NCBI GenBank assembly: GCA_022701365.1
Contig: JAKUHH010000049.1
Coordinates: 301,190-365,189 of the forward strand
DNA: 64,000 bases
Direction: 5' to 3'
Source: Mycocentrospora acerina
Taxonomy: Eukaryota > Ascomycota > Dothideomycetes > Pleosporales
This document shows, one piece after another, positions 12,126 through 24,737 of the stretch (positions within the stretch are counted from its first letter, which is position 1; the number at the start of each line of letters is the position of its first letter). The position numbers were made by a program, and so were the translations under genes. A model generated the notes under the pieces. It ran no database searches. It was not told the origin of the DNA and was given only the letters and a program-made list of their open reading frames with translations.

Positions 12126-12773
12126 CTAGACAATACCCTCATCGTTGAACTGAGCAGCTTCCTCGGTGCGGGGACGGGACAAGACCTCAAAGTTTCCTAG
12201 TCCAAAAGTCAGCATCCACCTCGTCACTTGTGACAACCCCGCGCACGTATTGCGAAAAGAAAGTACCTACGTTGAATCAAGCTGAGCCCAGTCTTATCCT
12301 TGCCCTCAGCGTCCTTGTACGTCTCCATGCGCGCATCAGCCTCGACGTAGAGGAGCGAACTGCAAGCCACCATATTAGCCCTGTTCTATCTTATCCAGTC
12401 TTCTTTCCCACCCCATCCCATTCCATCTCGTCCTCTAAACCCTCCCTTTCCCACTCTCTTCATTCTCTCCGTTCCGCCCATTCTCCAAAAGAACACAAGA
12501 AAAGACTCACCCCTTGGGCAATGCCATCAAAATATCCCTCTGACGCTCCTGCACAAAACTCGCAACCCTGAACCAGCTGGTCTTCTTCTCTCCGTCCTTG
12601 TTGTAGTTTGTCCCAAGCACATATCGCACCAGTGTCTTATCCCCTTGAATGGGCACCTCCTCTGGCTCCGTACCCAGCCGGCCTATGACCGTCATACGCG
12701 CGAGTTGCGCTCGCGATGTGCTGCTAAACGCGCGGCGGGACGCGGCCGTGAGGGTGGGGCGCACCGAGAACAT
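12126..12773 (-). CDS. rim1: Mitochondrial single-stranded DNA-binding protein (Rim1-like)
   Basis: Three exons, 12773-12511, 12359-12271 and 12196-12126; 140 aa. The N-terminus (MFSVRPTLTAASRRAFSST) is a typical mitochondrial presequence. An OB-fold SSB core follows, from about residue 28 to 125: VIGRLGTEPEEVP, YVLGTNYNKDGEKKTSWFRV, then across both splices LPKGSLLYVEADARMETYKD and SLIQRNFEVLSRP. The family coats single-stranded mitochondrial DNA during replication as a tetramer. Length and exon phases (2, then 1) agree with a complete gene. It lies between MTO1 and the WDR70-like gene on the same strand. Confidence 0.94.
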
Positions 12774-13099
12774 TGTGCGTAGGTGGGCCGTTGTGGGAGA
12801 TGCGTATCTCTGCCGTCAAAATAGGTCGGATTCGTCAAGGGACAAGGGATGGTGGTGATTGCGGCGGGGCGGAGGTCTCTGTGTGGCCGTGTTAATGCGC
12901 GTCGCCCTAAATTGGCGTGTTGTTTTGTTAGAGTGGACTCCGAGAAGCCTTCACGTGACATGTAATCATATGCTCAGCACACCATGGTCTGAATCATTCA
13001 AGGCCATCAATTTGAGCGAGCCGGGTGTATGATTTACTTTCTTTTTTTGGACTGACAAATAAACACCAATAGCCTTCATCCAATCCTCACCTCCTCAGA

Positions 13100-14803
13100 T
13101 CACCGCTTCGCCTTCTTGCTATCGCGCTCATCCTCGTCACTGTCATAGTCCTTATATACAGCATTCGGTTGCGTCTTGTCCCATGCCCCGGTAAACACAT
13201 TCTTCTCACCCGCCTTTGGTGCATACTTTAGCAATGCCTCTCTCGGATCCTCGTCTCGCATGTCCGACCCCTCAATCTGCTCCATGACATACTTCTGATC
13301 GGGCGTGCTCTTTGCAAACGGCGTCACAGCAGGGATATGTGGTCTTCTCGGGTCTCTTGACCTGCCTGATGCCGTGAGCCCAATCGTAGGGTGTCGCGCC
13401 GCAAAGGATCCTGGCTGAAGTCCGGATTTGCCGCTAGGGTCTTCGCCAGCCATACCTAGCGGATCCATGTCGACTGTCAGGTTGGGGTCGTCGTCGACAT
13501 GTCGCTTCTTGGGCGCTTTGCTGAGAATGGTGAGAGCTCCAGCTGTAGAAAGCTTAGGGTTGAACAGTATCGTGGTTTGTCCGTTTGCGGAACCTGTGAA
13601 GATTTGGTTGAGCTTGGGATGCCAGTTTACTGCTATCAGAGGAGAGCCGGGCGTCACCGGTGTTACGAGCTCCGGACGGAGCGTGGCGGGGTTCAGGATG
13701 TATAGATGGCCTGTTTCGGAGCCTGTGATGATGCTTGATGAGTTTGGTGCGAATTTGATGTTGGATGTCGGATATTGTGACGACGTGGACGGGTGTGATG
13801 TCGTATTGAGAGGTGCTTTGAACTTTCTTGTGTCCCACAGCTTAATCGTGTCATCTCCACCTCTTGTAATCACCAGTCTTCCATCCGCGCTGATGTCCAG
13901 TCCGCTCGTCCAAGTATCCTTCACATGCGCATCTCGAATTTCTGCCGTAGGCCGATGATATGGTCCCTCACCACCCCACATGACGAGGCTTCCATCTAGT
14001 GCTGCAGAAACAAGCATGCTACTACCTCCATTGCCTGCAACACCCCAAGCAATCGTAGTCATCCTCGTCATGCCTGCGCTGCCAGCAGCTCTTGACTTGT
14101 GCACAATGACCTCTTCTTGTTTCATCCTTTTGTTCACGTCCCATATTCTCACCGTGCTGTCCGTGCCAGCTGTGACAAATCGATCGCGGTTCGTAGGATG
14201 CCATGCGCTACTCGTAATCTCGGCTGTGTGACCTTTCGTATTGTGTTTATCCCTCAGGTACATGTCGCCCTTGACAAACTCAGAAATTTGTTCTCCATCC
14301 CTGTTGAATAACTTTGCTTGCGGTGTCGCTGTGATGCACAAGAACTGGCCACCAGAATGTGGGCCGAAGAGAACTTGGTGTATAGAATGCGACTCAGCTG
14401 TCTGCGAGGCCTTTGTCGCAAATGGATCTACAGTCTTGAAGGCGCGTATTGTACTCGGCGTCAGGGCACTTAAATCGTGTAGCTTGAGCATACAGTCGTT
14501 ACTGCCAGTCACCATCCGCGTACCCGAGTTGTCGAGGGCTATTGTTGTGATTGCGCGGTCGTGCGTCTTGAAGACCAATTCGTGGGAAACTGGAAACTCG
14601 TCGTCGTCGTCGTCATCATCATCGTCACTGTCGTCGTCCGAGTCTTTGTCTGATTTTGCACCTTTGCTGCCTTTACTCTCATCAACGATTGTACGGCGAC
14701 ACCGTTCGATTTGTGCTTCGATATTGACGCCAGCATCTGTTTTCCCAAATTGCGCCGGCATGTATTGGCGCATAGCCTCATCGTCGTCTGCAGAGAAATC
14801 CAT
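13100..14803 (-). CDS. WD40-repeat protein of the WDR70 / gastrulation-defective family
   Basis: A single uninterrupted exon of 567 aa. An N-terminal region with a long Asp-rich stretch (about residues 55-75) is followed by WD40 repeats from about residue 75 to 400 (HDRAITTIALDNSGTRMVTG, HTAEITSSAWHPTNRDRFVT, GGDDTIKLWDTRKF). The C-terminal tail is Lys-, Pro- and Asp-rich and ends in a basic cluster (KKAKR), a possible nuclear signal. Family members include human and fission-yeast Wdr70, reported to act in chromatin and DNA-damage responses. The call rests on domain order and conserved tail motifs such as FAARHPTIGLTASGRSRDPR. The start is the first Met, just before the conserved MRQYMPAQFGK. 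Confidence 0.88.
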   Translation of the reverse strand: MDFSADDDEAMRQYMPAQFGKTDAGVNIEAQIERCRRTIVDESKGSKGAKSDKDSDDDSDDDDDDDDDEFPVSHELVFKTHDRAITTIALDNSGTRMVTGSNDCMLKLHDLSALTPSTIRAFKTVDPFATKASQTAESHSIHQVLFGPHSGGQFLCITATPQAKLFNRDGEQISEFVKGDMYLRDKHNTKGHTAEITSSAWHPTNRDRFVTAGTDSTVRIWDVNKRMKQEEVIVHKSRAAGSAGMTRMTTIAWGVAGNGGSSMLVSAALDGSLVMWGGEGPYHRPTAEIRDAHVKDTWTSGLDISADGRLVITRGGDDTIKLWDTRKFKAPLNTTSHPSTSSQYPTSNIKFAPNSSSIITGSETGHLYILNPATLRPELVTPVTPGSPLIAVNWHPKLNQIFTGSANGQTTILFNPKLSTAGALTILSKAPKKRHVDDDPNLTVDMDPLGMAGEDPSGKSGLQPGSFAARHPTIGLTASGRSRDPRRPHIPAVTPFAKSTPDQKYVMEQIEGSDMRDEDPREALLKYAPKAGEKNVFTGAWDKTQPNAVYKDYDSDEDERDSKKAKR

Positions 14804-15948
14804 CTTCCAAGGTATGAAGAATGGTGTTCTGTTCGTAGTTGTCGCGACAGAGCAATGAACTCAAAAGAATTGGCGAGGCAAGTCTAAGCTGAAGCTATCG
14901 CCGAAGCATGACATCGTTTCTGTAGGACGCGCCGCACTAGGTAAAACATAGCATCACGTGCTAGCGCGTCTTCCTTGAACATCTTCACGCCTACATCACG
15001 TTGCAGGCTCGATTACACAAATAGTCCACAACCATCTCTTGAATCAAAAAAAGCCAGTAGAACACGCTTGAAGAGTTTAGCTTGACATTGAGCATCCTGT
15101 ACTATACAAAGGGCGTGAGCGGCGACTTCTTGACGTACTTTTCACGAACTGCGTCTCCGTCGAAGATCAACAGCGGAGTGAACGACACTATCCTTCAAAC
15201 AGCTTAGAGTAGCTATCTTCAGCTGTCTTACACGTCCCGTCAGTTCAAGCAACACAATTTAGACAAGTTCGGCTGTGCTGACATTCATTTGACCCGCTGG
15301 AGGATTGCAGTAAGTAAGCGCTAGATGCTATCAAGTCCAACAACTTCCTCGTCGACGAGTAGGTAGGGTTTTTTTTGCAAATCCGCTCAAGAGATGGGGC
15401 ACGAGGCAGTATGACTTGCATCAACAACCATGGTATGAAGCGACTCAGCGTAACTGTTACCCAATTGTAAGCGCAGGTTACTAACGGCAAAGCTCGTAAG
15501 CATGCCACGCTTAGTGTCCGCGGTAGTCGCCATGAAGGCGCCACACGCTGATTGGTTGTGGCATTAGCCGATGACTCAGCACGCACTTTCCTCCTCCAGG
15601 TAGTATGCACGTAGTAATACAATCATCAGTTCTCCACTTACTAGTCCAAGCCTATCCTATCATTTCCTTATCTCATCACTTAGTGATGTGTGAATCGGAA
15701 GACGTCTTATTTTACAAGACCTTGATTCAGTCCAAGACCAATTAATATAAATTCGACCTTGATTCAGTCCAAGAACAATTAATATAAATCCCCACAAACT
15801 TGCCCCATTTACCCACCATGGAGTTATTTCCGTAATATTACCTCACTAAACACTGGATACTCACCTCTCTCGCAACTATATAATATCCTATCACCCTACA
15901 ACCACACTCGTCCTTCGACAAGTCACTTCATTCACCAATCCTCTAACA
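14804..15948. other. Divergent spacer between WDR70-like gene and SDR
   Basis: The 1.1-kb region separates two head-to-head genes. It holds a 37-bp direct repeat (listed) and a TATA-like ACTATATAATAT at about 15876-15887, some 65 bp before the SDR start. A 125-codon minus-strand frame (15245-15622) has no recognisable similarity and was not called. Confidence 0.55.
15718..15789 (+). repeat. 37-bp tandem duplication in the SDR promoter
   Basis: Two head-to-tail copies (15718-15754 and 15755-15789) share GACCTTGATTCAGTCCAAGA and then CAATTAATATAAAT, differing by one base plus the short linker at the end of the first copy. They lie about 160-230 bp upstream of the SDR start and could duplicate a transcription-factor site. 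Confidence 0.9.
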
Positions 15949-16695
15949 ATGACGCGCACACTCATCCTCTTCGGTGCCGGTCCTGGCATTGGAAATCACG
16001 TAGCCGCCGCATTCGCCTCTAAAGGCATCAATCATGTCGTCCTCCTCTCCCGCAACATAAAACGTCTCGAAAATGAAGACACCGACTTGCTATCAAAATC
16101 ATCTCCCCAAGTGAAAGTATCTACACTCCGTGTCGATCTCGCTGATTTAGATTCCCTACAACCCGTGCTAGCAAAGCTGGATGCTTTGACACTGGGAGAA
16201 GATGTCGAAATCGTATTCTTTAATGCCGCGAGGATAAATCCAGTGAACGAGGTGTTGGATGTCAGCGTAGGCGAGATCGAGGAGGACTTGAAGGTATTTT
16301 CTTTTCTCCTCCGTCATCGCCATGACCTGACAAGCGACTAGATGACAACTCTTTCCCTGTATATCATCGCACAGCACTTCTTACCAGAACTCCAAACCCT
16401 TGCCTCAATCTCATCTCTTAAACCTGCGCTTCTAGTGACTTCCTCACACCTCCCCTGGGACCCTGTACCGCAACTGCTCTCTCTTTCTCTGGTCAAGGCG
16501 GCACAGCGTACGATGGTTGTGGGGTTGAACCGTGTGTTCAGCGAAAAAGGCGTACATATCGGAGTCGTGAGCGTGGAGGGGCAGGTGGATGAGAAGAACA
16601 AGGTCTTAAACCCCAAGACAATTGCGGAGCGAACAGTTGGGTTTTGGGAGAAGGGTATCAGGGCGGGAGTAGAGGTCAAAATTGTGGAGGAGTGA
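15949..16695 (+). CDS. Atypical short-chain dehydrogenase/reductase
   Basis: Two exons, 15949-16293 and 16342-16695, with a 48-nt phase-0 intron; 232 aa. The N-terminal Rossmann glycine motif is clear (LILFGAGPGIGNHVAAAF) and an N-A-A motif follows at about residue 95 (FFNAAR). The substrate is unknown. At the usual catalytic position the text reads LSLSLVKAAQ: the Lys of YxxxK is present but the Tyr is replaced by Leu. The protein may therefore bind NAD(P) without ordinary SDR catalysis, or use a different residue. The gene ends about 300 bp from the convergent Ecm4-type GST. The SDR fold call is firm; the function is not known. Confidence 0.85.
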
Positions 16696-16999
16696 TATTG
16701 AGAAATTTGATCTATAATTGGGTATGATATGTAAACAATATTACTCTCAAACGAAAAGGCTTTCTTGTTACATTAATTGCTGAGACTCTGAGGTATTCAG
16801 CGTCCGCTAGCGCGCCGATTGGACAACCGAATGCAAAGGCAGAAACGCTATCATAAGGCAAACCTTCCATGCAGAAATGCTGGACGCGCAATTGAGTTAG
16901 TGTGTAAATGAGATTCTGAAATGCTAACAAATGGATAATGCAAGTATGCCAATATCAGCTTTGACAGGGGTACAATGCAATGGACAGACATAGACATTT

Positions 17000-18128
17000 T
17001 CAAAGTGGCATAATGGAAGGTATAGGCCCAATTGGGACCACACCGTTACCACCAGCCATTACAGACGAATAACCTTGCTTGATCTGGCGGTATAATTAGC
17101 TGTTGAACATATGTCAACTCACACAACTTACGGCTTCAAAATGTGTCGTGCTTTTGAATGCACTGAAACTCTCGCTCCAATACAACCGTCTCAGCCACGC
17201 ATGAAGAAGTGGAAAGTCGATACGGATCATCTTCAGATTGCATTTGAACACTGTGTAGTATGCTACGTCGAAGCGAATGAGGGTTGTGTATAGTCGAATG
17301 TCCGCTTCGGTAATGTATTTACCGAACAAGTACGGGTAGTGACCGTTCTGCGAAAGATGATATTCTAATCTGTCGAGGGATCGGAAGAGGTTGGTAACGT
17401 GCTCGTCGTAGATCGTTTGCGTGGTCGCAAACCCGACCTTGTAAACGCCGTTGTTCACTGTGTCGTACACCCATGCGTTGAGTATGTCAATCTCGGTCTT
17501 GAGTGACTCTGGGACAAATGCTGCTGCGCCCTTGTTCACCTCACGTTTATCTTGTGGTAAGTAGTGGTCAAAAGCCACTGTCAAGATACGCATGATGTCG
17601 CCGCTCTCATTGTTCACAGCGGTTCCTATGATTCGTTAGCGTAGTGTCTTGGCGGCCGGATCTGCAAGCGTCTACCAAGTTGCTTATCCCACAGCAGAGG
17701 GAGAGCTATCCTTCCCGTGTAGTTGGGGTCTGCTTTCAAGTACAGCTCTTTTAACGATCTGACACCACATATGGGATCTCGAGCTGGGCCCCTGTGTCCA
17801 GAGAAGTACCATCCGTGGGTTGGATCTCTCGCATCGAGCTCGATGACTTGTACAATATCTTCCAAGCTCTTTAGTGCATGAATGAGGATAGCCCGATGAG
17901 ACCAGGGGCAGACGTAGCTAACGTATAGTACATATCTATCTTTCTCCGCGGGAAATTGCGCAGACGGAATCGAGTTGCGATAAGCTAGAGGCATTTTGCA
18001 CCATGGAATGCTGTTTTTGGTAGAAGTACAGTTGGGCAACTACACGAGACGATTATCAATATGGCAGGTGCAAATTGTAGAGTGTAAGTAGTTCGACATG
18101 GCTGTGGACTCACCTCGGACACGGTCAT
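17000..18128 (-). CDS. Glutathione transferase of the Ecm4/Xi (omega-like) class
   Basis: Four exons, 18128-18114, 18039-17676, 17625-17132 and 17083-17000; 318 aa. The thioredoxin-like half carries the catalytic-Cys motif YVCPWSHR (about residue 47-54), and the expected VNNESGDIMRIL follows once the second intron is removed. The C-terminal helical domain includes FGKYITEADIRLYTTLIRFD, typical of glutathionyl-hydroquinone reductases. These enzymes reduce glutathionylated quinones and act in oxidative and xenobiotic stress. The first coding exon is only 15 nt (MTVSE) and is the least certain part. The last intron removes a premature stop and restores a family-like tail ending in GPIPSIMPL. Confidence 0.9.
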
Positions 18129-21100
18129 GGCGGGTGCTTTAAGATACACTCGACAAAGTGATAAAGTAATATTGGAAGAGGAGCACGGTAAAAGTTCATT
18201 TTCCATGCAAAGTGGCCATGTTGCTGTTCAAAAGGGAGCTTGCTCACAGTTGTGTTGCATGATTACAAAACATACAGACAAACGCGAACAAGGGTCGTCA
18301 GAATGATTAGTATGAGCTACCAAGTGCATGCAGGCACTTGCCGACAGCTGACCCAATGGGCATGCAGCCGCAGGCTCTGCAAATGATGCGGAGGGCCGGG
18401 AATCAATACTTTTTCCCATTGAGCTGCTCCTCGGATCGCGCGCATGAGGGTGGATGTGATGCTATAGCGATCGAACAGCTCAGCATGTGGATAGAGATCG
18501 ACGGCCAACAGGCGCCATGTGATGCGCCTGCTCTGTCGCTGAAGCGCACTGACCAGCGACATTTCTCGCTCCGGTCAGCCCTATAGATACAACAACTCCT
18601 TCAAGCGCAAAAACTAAGAGCGGGGTGGGCTGCGTAACCGCACCGATACATTGTCGTACAGGAAAACCCCCCTATTGGTTCTGCCGTCGCATGGCCTGCC
18701 GCTGCAATTCGACAAATCAGACTCAGGTAGGCGAGTGTTACTTTTCACCACGTATGAGTCGCTTTCTGTCTGTTTGTTTTTCTTTTTGTAAAGGCTCAGG
18801 ATTTTGGTGGCTCGCTATCTCGTGTAGCAAAGCCGGTTCTTGGCCGTTGCACTGTTGCAATTGCGGCCTTCCCCTCTTTCTCGAAGCTTCGATAACAGGC
18901 TTCACTGTGCCCTCCGAGGAACTTGACTTGTGTTTTTTTTTTCAGATTTCGGTGAGAGTGCAGCACAGCAGTCGGAATTCCAAATCTCCTTGCATATCTG
19001 CGGTAATGGAATTCTAATAGAAATCAGTAAATTCAGAGGCTATTACTCATCATTTGGCATTGGACTTGCACCATGGAGCTGATTCCGTGTTTCTTTGAAA
19101 TACGGAAAACACAACCAACAATTAGAATGGTGTCAAACATAGCACATGGATTTGAATTGTTTGCCAAGGTATTTATGACTGGCTGCTTGCAATAATGCAA
19201 TTGGGTTCACAGTCGTTTTAAAACGGACCACTAATTTGATGGCAGAGTTAGATACGATTAGACATAATTTTTTAACATTTTTGCGCCTTTTGTTCGATGC
19301 ACACTATTTCCAATGATAAAACAAACAATGGTCTTACTCGAGGACTCATAAACAGTCATCACAAACTTCTGACCGCGGATTAATTCGTCCATATTGACAG
19401 TTCTACATTCTAGATATATTTAGTTCATGAAACAGGAATCTGACAAAAGCCCAATTTCATTCCAAATGCATAGGAAGCGCAATATTCTTGGCTTTACCAC
19501 TGATAGCCCTCTGAATTTTTTTCAATTATATTAGTCGCTCCATTTCGCAAAATACTTAGCGGATGACAAAACTAGTTAAACAGCAGTTCCTGGACTAGGA
19601 GCGCTGCTGGCATGTTTTTGCCACTCGCGATCCAAGGTTCTCCAGTAATTGGCTCCCATCAGTGCCCAGCATCAGGCTGAAGAGCGCAAGACTTGCTAGC
19701 TTTCAGTTTGTTTCAAAGCTCACGATTCGCGCCCCTTTCCCTGGACGTTCGGGTATTAACACTAAACTTCTAGAGAGACTGCTAAAGCCGATTCGCAAAG
19801 CCCATATTATTGGATGCAGTCATGTGGTTTCCAGCAATACAATGTTGCTCTTTCCTTCAAGGATGCAAGTAGCATCGAAAAATGTCAAGATTTTGAATGC
19901 TGATCAGACTACACGATACTATCAATCGTTGTGCTTCAACTGGCAACTAATCATCCTGGCTCTCAAACGCTATTGCATTTGTGATCTCCCCTGCCTGTGA
20001 TTAGCGAAACATACATATGGTCTATATTCTTCAACGCTGATAACCTCTATATTGAGCGGCTCAAGTGTGATGACGTTCTATGCATTGCCATTTCATGGAT
20101 TTATGACTGGCGCCAAGTGATTTCGAGAATCTTCAGTCTGTCTCCTTGCGAAACTACTCCATTACTCCCTGCCTCTCGAATCTTCTCTCATACGTCATTT
20201 CTCTCCACACTGGTTTATACCTGGCCTAATGAGTATCAAATGTACGAGGTCGCCGTCGAATAAATACGTTAGAGCAGCCAAATCAACTGTCCAATCTCCT
20301 TAAACAGCTTGTTTGTGGTCCACATCTTACATGCTCTTCGTTGAATTATTTGGAGGTACTTCGTCTTCTCGCCCAACTCAATCTTGAAATATGAAGTTCT
20401 ACACAACGGATTGCATATTACATCCCTCGATGTTGAGTGAAACTGCAACTCTCACGCACCGAGCGATTATCCTTTGGCGCTGCATACTGGACAACAAACA
20501 GGATCTGCGTTGAGCAGGTTACAAGATTTGATATTTTTCCGATTGGTGTATCGAGATCTCAGGCATGATGTAGGCCTGCGCCACTGCGCCAGTTCACAAT
20601 GCTGTAGCCCAAATCTTGTCTTAAAATAGCCCACAACCCGTCGCTTTACGAGAAGGAATTGGCCTATTAGGGGTATAAAAAGCACTCCTCGCAGTGGTTT
20701 TAATGCAGCGGTGCACGTTCTCTAGAAATTGTGGAAGGTAAAAGTGATGAGATGCAAACAGTGCTCTTCTAGGATCATTATCGTCACTCCCTGTACGAAA
20801 AAGCATGCACATCAAGCGCACGAGGTACCGCCAGATTTACCTAGATGCTAGTGGACAGAATTGATGGTGGAGTTTAGATTATCGGCGGTCTTTGTAAGAG
20901 GCATAGATCGTGCTTGAGGAGGCGCGAAGCTTAACTCTCAATCATACCGATCAATAACAATATCCCAGTTCAGTCATTGTCTCTCAGCTGACATAGTGAC
21001 CTCGTACCCAGATTCTCTGCTCCTAAATCTATCAAAGTCGATGACAAATGAACATCAGTGCAGAGCAAGACAAATAGGCTATTATGCAAGCACAACGGAG

Positions 21101-22764
21101 TATAAGCCTTAGGTCTGCGTCTTGCATCATGCAAACTCTCCGAAATTGTTAGAAATGTATTTTTTTACCCAAATTTATCAGCTGAGGGATACAGTCGACC
21201 TACTTAACAGAGTTAAGATTTCAGTCACAATCTCTAGAATCCTAACGAAGAGCAGCCTCCAAGACACGCCCTAATCTGTTTATGCCATGTCCCGTACAGG
21301 GACTTGGCCAGTGAGGCACTAGATTGAAGTAGTAACATTTTGTGGCAACCTGAAACCATCCCACACATCATGTTCGTCCGATTGGCACATGCTGACCAAT
21401 CCTCAGCTCGCGATCACCCAATAATTACATCACTGAAGAAAGAGGGAAATATCATCTTCAGTTATATTCTCAGTACAACCTCAAGGAACTATCCCAATGG
21501 CCGTCAAGAATGATAAAGACCATGCCTAGTGCCAATGGGTTGTATGAACTTCTCTGCCGTTAGTTTTTTCGGCCAGCACAAGAACTTTACTCCTATCTCA
21601 CTGTCGCTAAGAAATCTTAATCTACAACACTCTTCTACGAAGAATTTGATCAGAAGGAACTATTAGACTTACACATGTACGCAATGCTGTCATCTTAAAC
21701 GAGAACGAATTCGTCGTGAAATGTTTGTGCGCTGGTAAATTTTTTCCTTCAACACCAACACTTCTCGACTTGCTAAGACATATTATGTCTGGCTCAGTCC
21801 TCCACGGCAGTTGAACAACAGAGCTAAGGGATTTGTTAATTGGTTGGAAGAATACGCTCAACGCTACACTAATGGTGAGTCCAAAATCTAATCTGTGTTG
21901 AAACGCACACATGTGTGTGCAGACCGCTGTGCAAAGGAACCAAAAGCCTGCAGGCAAAACATTAGCCTACGTTTAGAACATGCTGTCGATCATTCTCAGT
22001 TTGAGTTGTTTTTGGTCTGCTCTATTGCTGCCGTGGCTCTTCCAATTTACTATTATGTTTCTACTGCTAAGAAAGATATCAACAACGATCAGTCAGTCAG
22101 TTCAAATTGTTTCCAAGGCCTGAAGATAGAATGCTCTATTTACCGTATGCTAATGAAGTGAAGGTCAAAATGGATGAGCACTGATTTTGATTCTGGCACG
22201 TTAGAGACCATGCGCATATAAGATAGCTTGGGATATCTGCTAGAAAGAAAGCTTTAACATACCACATCGCCAATACGAAAACATAACTTAGGACAAATGA
22301 GGAATAACAAATACTCAAGGTTCATAATCTTGTGTGAGTTTTAAAGCAATTACATTCACCACCCCGCATTCAATGTCATAATTAGTCAACTCGAGTTAAA
22401 TTTCAACTTTCATCGACACCGAAAGCCAATCCATAATGGGCTGCGAGTGAAAAAAAGGTCTTTCAAATGGGTTGTAAAAACTCCACTTTGCCAATCACCA
22501 TCTTTTTAAGTTGTTCTGTCACACGCCAAAGTAACCGTTGAGTGGAATATCGCCAAGACTACTTGCCTCGACATGCTAGTCTTCAAGTTTCTCCGTCCGA
22601 TACGGAAGATAAATCCTTATGATGAAGCTAGCCAAGAAGGCAAAGCCGCTCTCGAAGTAGAGATTTGGAGAAAAAACACGATGTGAGACAAGGGAGGAAA
22701 ACTTGAGGATCACGCAAGAGTGATATTCATATCCTATTAAGCCCTAGACCAAATTTCGTTCAAA
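18129..22764. other. 4.6-kb gene-poor stretch
   Basis: Moderately AT-rich DNA with short frames on both strands, the longest around 130 codons (18625-19017). I recognise no protein family, tRNA or intact transposon. Base composition is much less extreme than the block after 53.9 kb, so it is not obviously RIP-mutated. It may contain old, unrecognisable relics. Confidence 0.5.
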
Positions 22765-24312
22765 TCAAGTCGATTTTGGCACTACGTGGACCTCCCAATC
22801 AGCACCGTACTGTCCTTTCACTTTCTGACGTTTGTTAACATCACCCAATGGCCCTGCCGCGCTTGTCACTTCGCTCTCCAAGACCCCGCTCTTCTCTCCG
22901 GTCTTCAAATATTCGAGGAAATGAACAGAAGCGTCAATGTACTCTCGGAGTGCGGTCCTGGAATCTAATGTTGTTCCAGTGACAAGCTTCATAATCCAGG
23001 GCACAATCAGAGGAGCATCAGTACAGGAAGGATGGGCGGATCCGCCTGCGTCAAATTAATAATCATGTATCAGTGTCAAAGTTAGGGATAACTTACTTAA
23101 TGTCATGAACCAGCCTTCTTTGACACTTGCGACAATATTTCGCACAACATTAAAGTGCCACCCCTCTCCGTAAAATTTGACTTGCTTTTCTGTCCATTCT
23201 CCGCTGTGAAACACCAAAAGTGGGACATCAACATCCTTGTTTAGTGGACCAGACCCCTTACCAGGGTCCAGCGCAATACCACCATTAATCGACATCTTAT
23301 TGGTGCCAGCTGACTTGAGGGCTTGCAAGACCCCAGTCGCACCATACGAGTGACCGGCTACTGTGATGGCAGACAGATCTAGACGGCGCTTGAAGCCGGG
23401 AAGGGATTCGCGGGGCGAGTCTGGCTTCAGATTAACCACCGGAGCATCGCCTGCGTTGAGCTGCTTGAATAGTTTAATTGTTTCGATGATTTCTTGTTCG
23501 CGAAACGCGAGTTGGGCAGCTTTCAAGTCGAGATCCGTCATTGGCGGATTAGAATCAAGGGCTTGTAGTCCCAAATGCCAGACCTTCTTCTCCTTCCCAT
23601 TGGGATAGTGAATTATGCTTCCAGGTCCACTACCATCTCGGTGCTCGACTGCAGCAACAACATACCCGTGACTGGCAATACTACCCAGGTAGTGCGAATA
23701 GCTCTGACTCATACCGGCCATTCCGTGTGTGAAAACAACACATGGTAGCAATCCAAATTCTTCGTCGCGCTTCAATTCTTGGTGTTCTTGCGCCGCTGCG
23801 CTCAAGATCTTGCCTAGACCGCCAGTACCGGCGCTCTCGTCAACAATAACCTTTTCGGCTCCAGAAAGAATTGGCGCATCGACGACGCCTGGAATTACGG
23901 TGCTGGAACCCAGCGCCCAGAGCGCGAATGTAAAAACATGACGTAGCGCTGGAACGCTTGCGATTCTTGCATATCCCGCCCCGATAAGAGAGATGGGCTG
24001 AGGAAGCCAAGGACGGGCCCATGGTCGAGCGTTTGGTGATACAGCGGGCAAAGAGGAAGGATAGTATAACGTGATGGCTAACGTCTCTAGTCTGAATGCC
24101 TTTTCTCCCGAATCTCTCAATGTAGCTTCATGGATAACCTTTTTCTCGACTTCGGTTTCAACATCTAATACTCCAACCTCGTGGGGTCCGGTGTATGGAG
24201 GTAAAGGTGAGGTAATGGGTGTAAGAGTGAAAATGAAAAACACGAAGATTAGGGACGCGGATGAGAATAATAAGGCGCGCTGCCACGTGAATGGCCGAAG
24301 ACCGAAAACCAT
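22765..24312 (-). CDS. PAF-acetylhydrolase-like serine esterase (PLA2 group VII type)
   Basis: Two exons, 24312-23097 and 23045-22765; 498 aa. A single membrane anchor lies near residues 14-32 (LLFSSASLIFVFFIFTL). The alpha/beta-hydrolase core shows the oxyanion region (VVFTHGMAGMSQSYSHYLG), the nucleophile elbow GHSYGA near residue 321, the acid in GIALDPG near residue 346, and the histidine in GSAHPSCTD near residue 410, just after the splice. The family hydrolyses the sn-2 acetyl or oxidised short acyl chain of phospholipids. The whole catalytic triad is visible, so the protein is probably active, tethered to a membrane. It is divergently transcribed from the caleosin-like gene across 425 bp. 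Confidence 0.9.
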
Positions 24313-24737
24313 GATGCTTGCGAAGGATGTGTATCATAGGAGGAGCGTCCGAAAAATGATGGATAGAACGGATGACAACGTTAGTATCGATGACGTATGC
24401 ACCGCCACTCGCACTACTGCGATGTGATTGGACGAAGCGAATTGGGAGCGAACGATAGCATTTCGGTCCATACAGCTTCAACTTCTCAGATCTGTAACTG
24501 TTTATGACGGGATTTCTTCAAGTTCTCTCATATGCACACCTAATACGCAATTATCACTCCATGGCGCATAGATGGCAGATGGTCTCATTGCTTTTACAAT
24601 GACGTCAAGACTGCCTTATTCAAATTCCACCTAGATGCTATTTAGCAGCAAAATTATTACGTGTATCATGAACACGATACTATTGCTTCAATATACCACC
24701 TGAAAAATAACTTCTCTACTACTTTCAGCTACGCGTA
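24313..24737. promoter_or_regulatory. Shared upstream region of lipase and caleosin-like genes
   Basis: Only 425 bp separate the two start codons, so both promoters must lie here (inference from geometry). A CAAT-like element and several AT-rich tracts are visible. No specific factor site is claimed. Confidence 0.4.

Noticed and set aside
15949..18128. SDR plus GST as a detoxification or metabolite gene cluster
   Set aside because: Only two unrelated enzymes in convergent orientation; no backbone synthase, transporter or regulator is adjacent.
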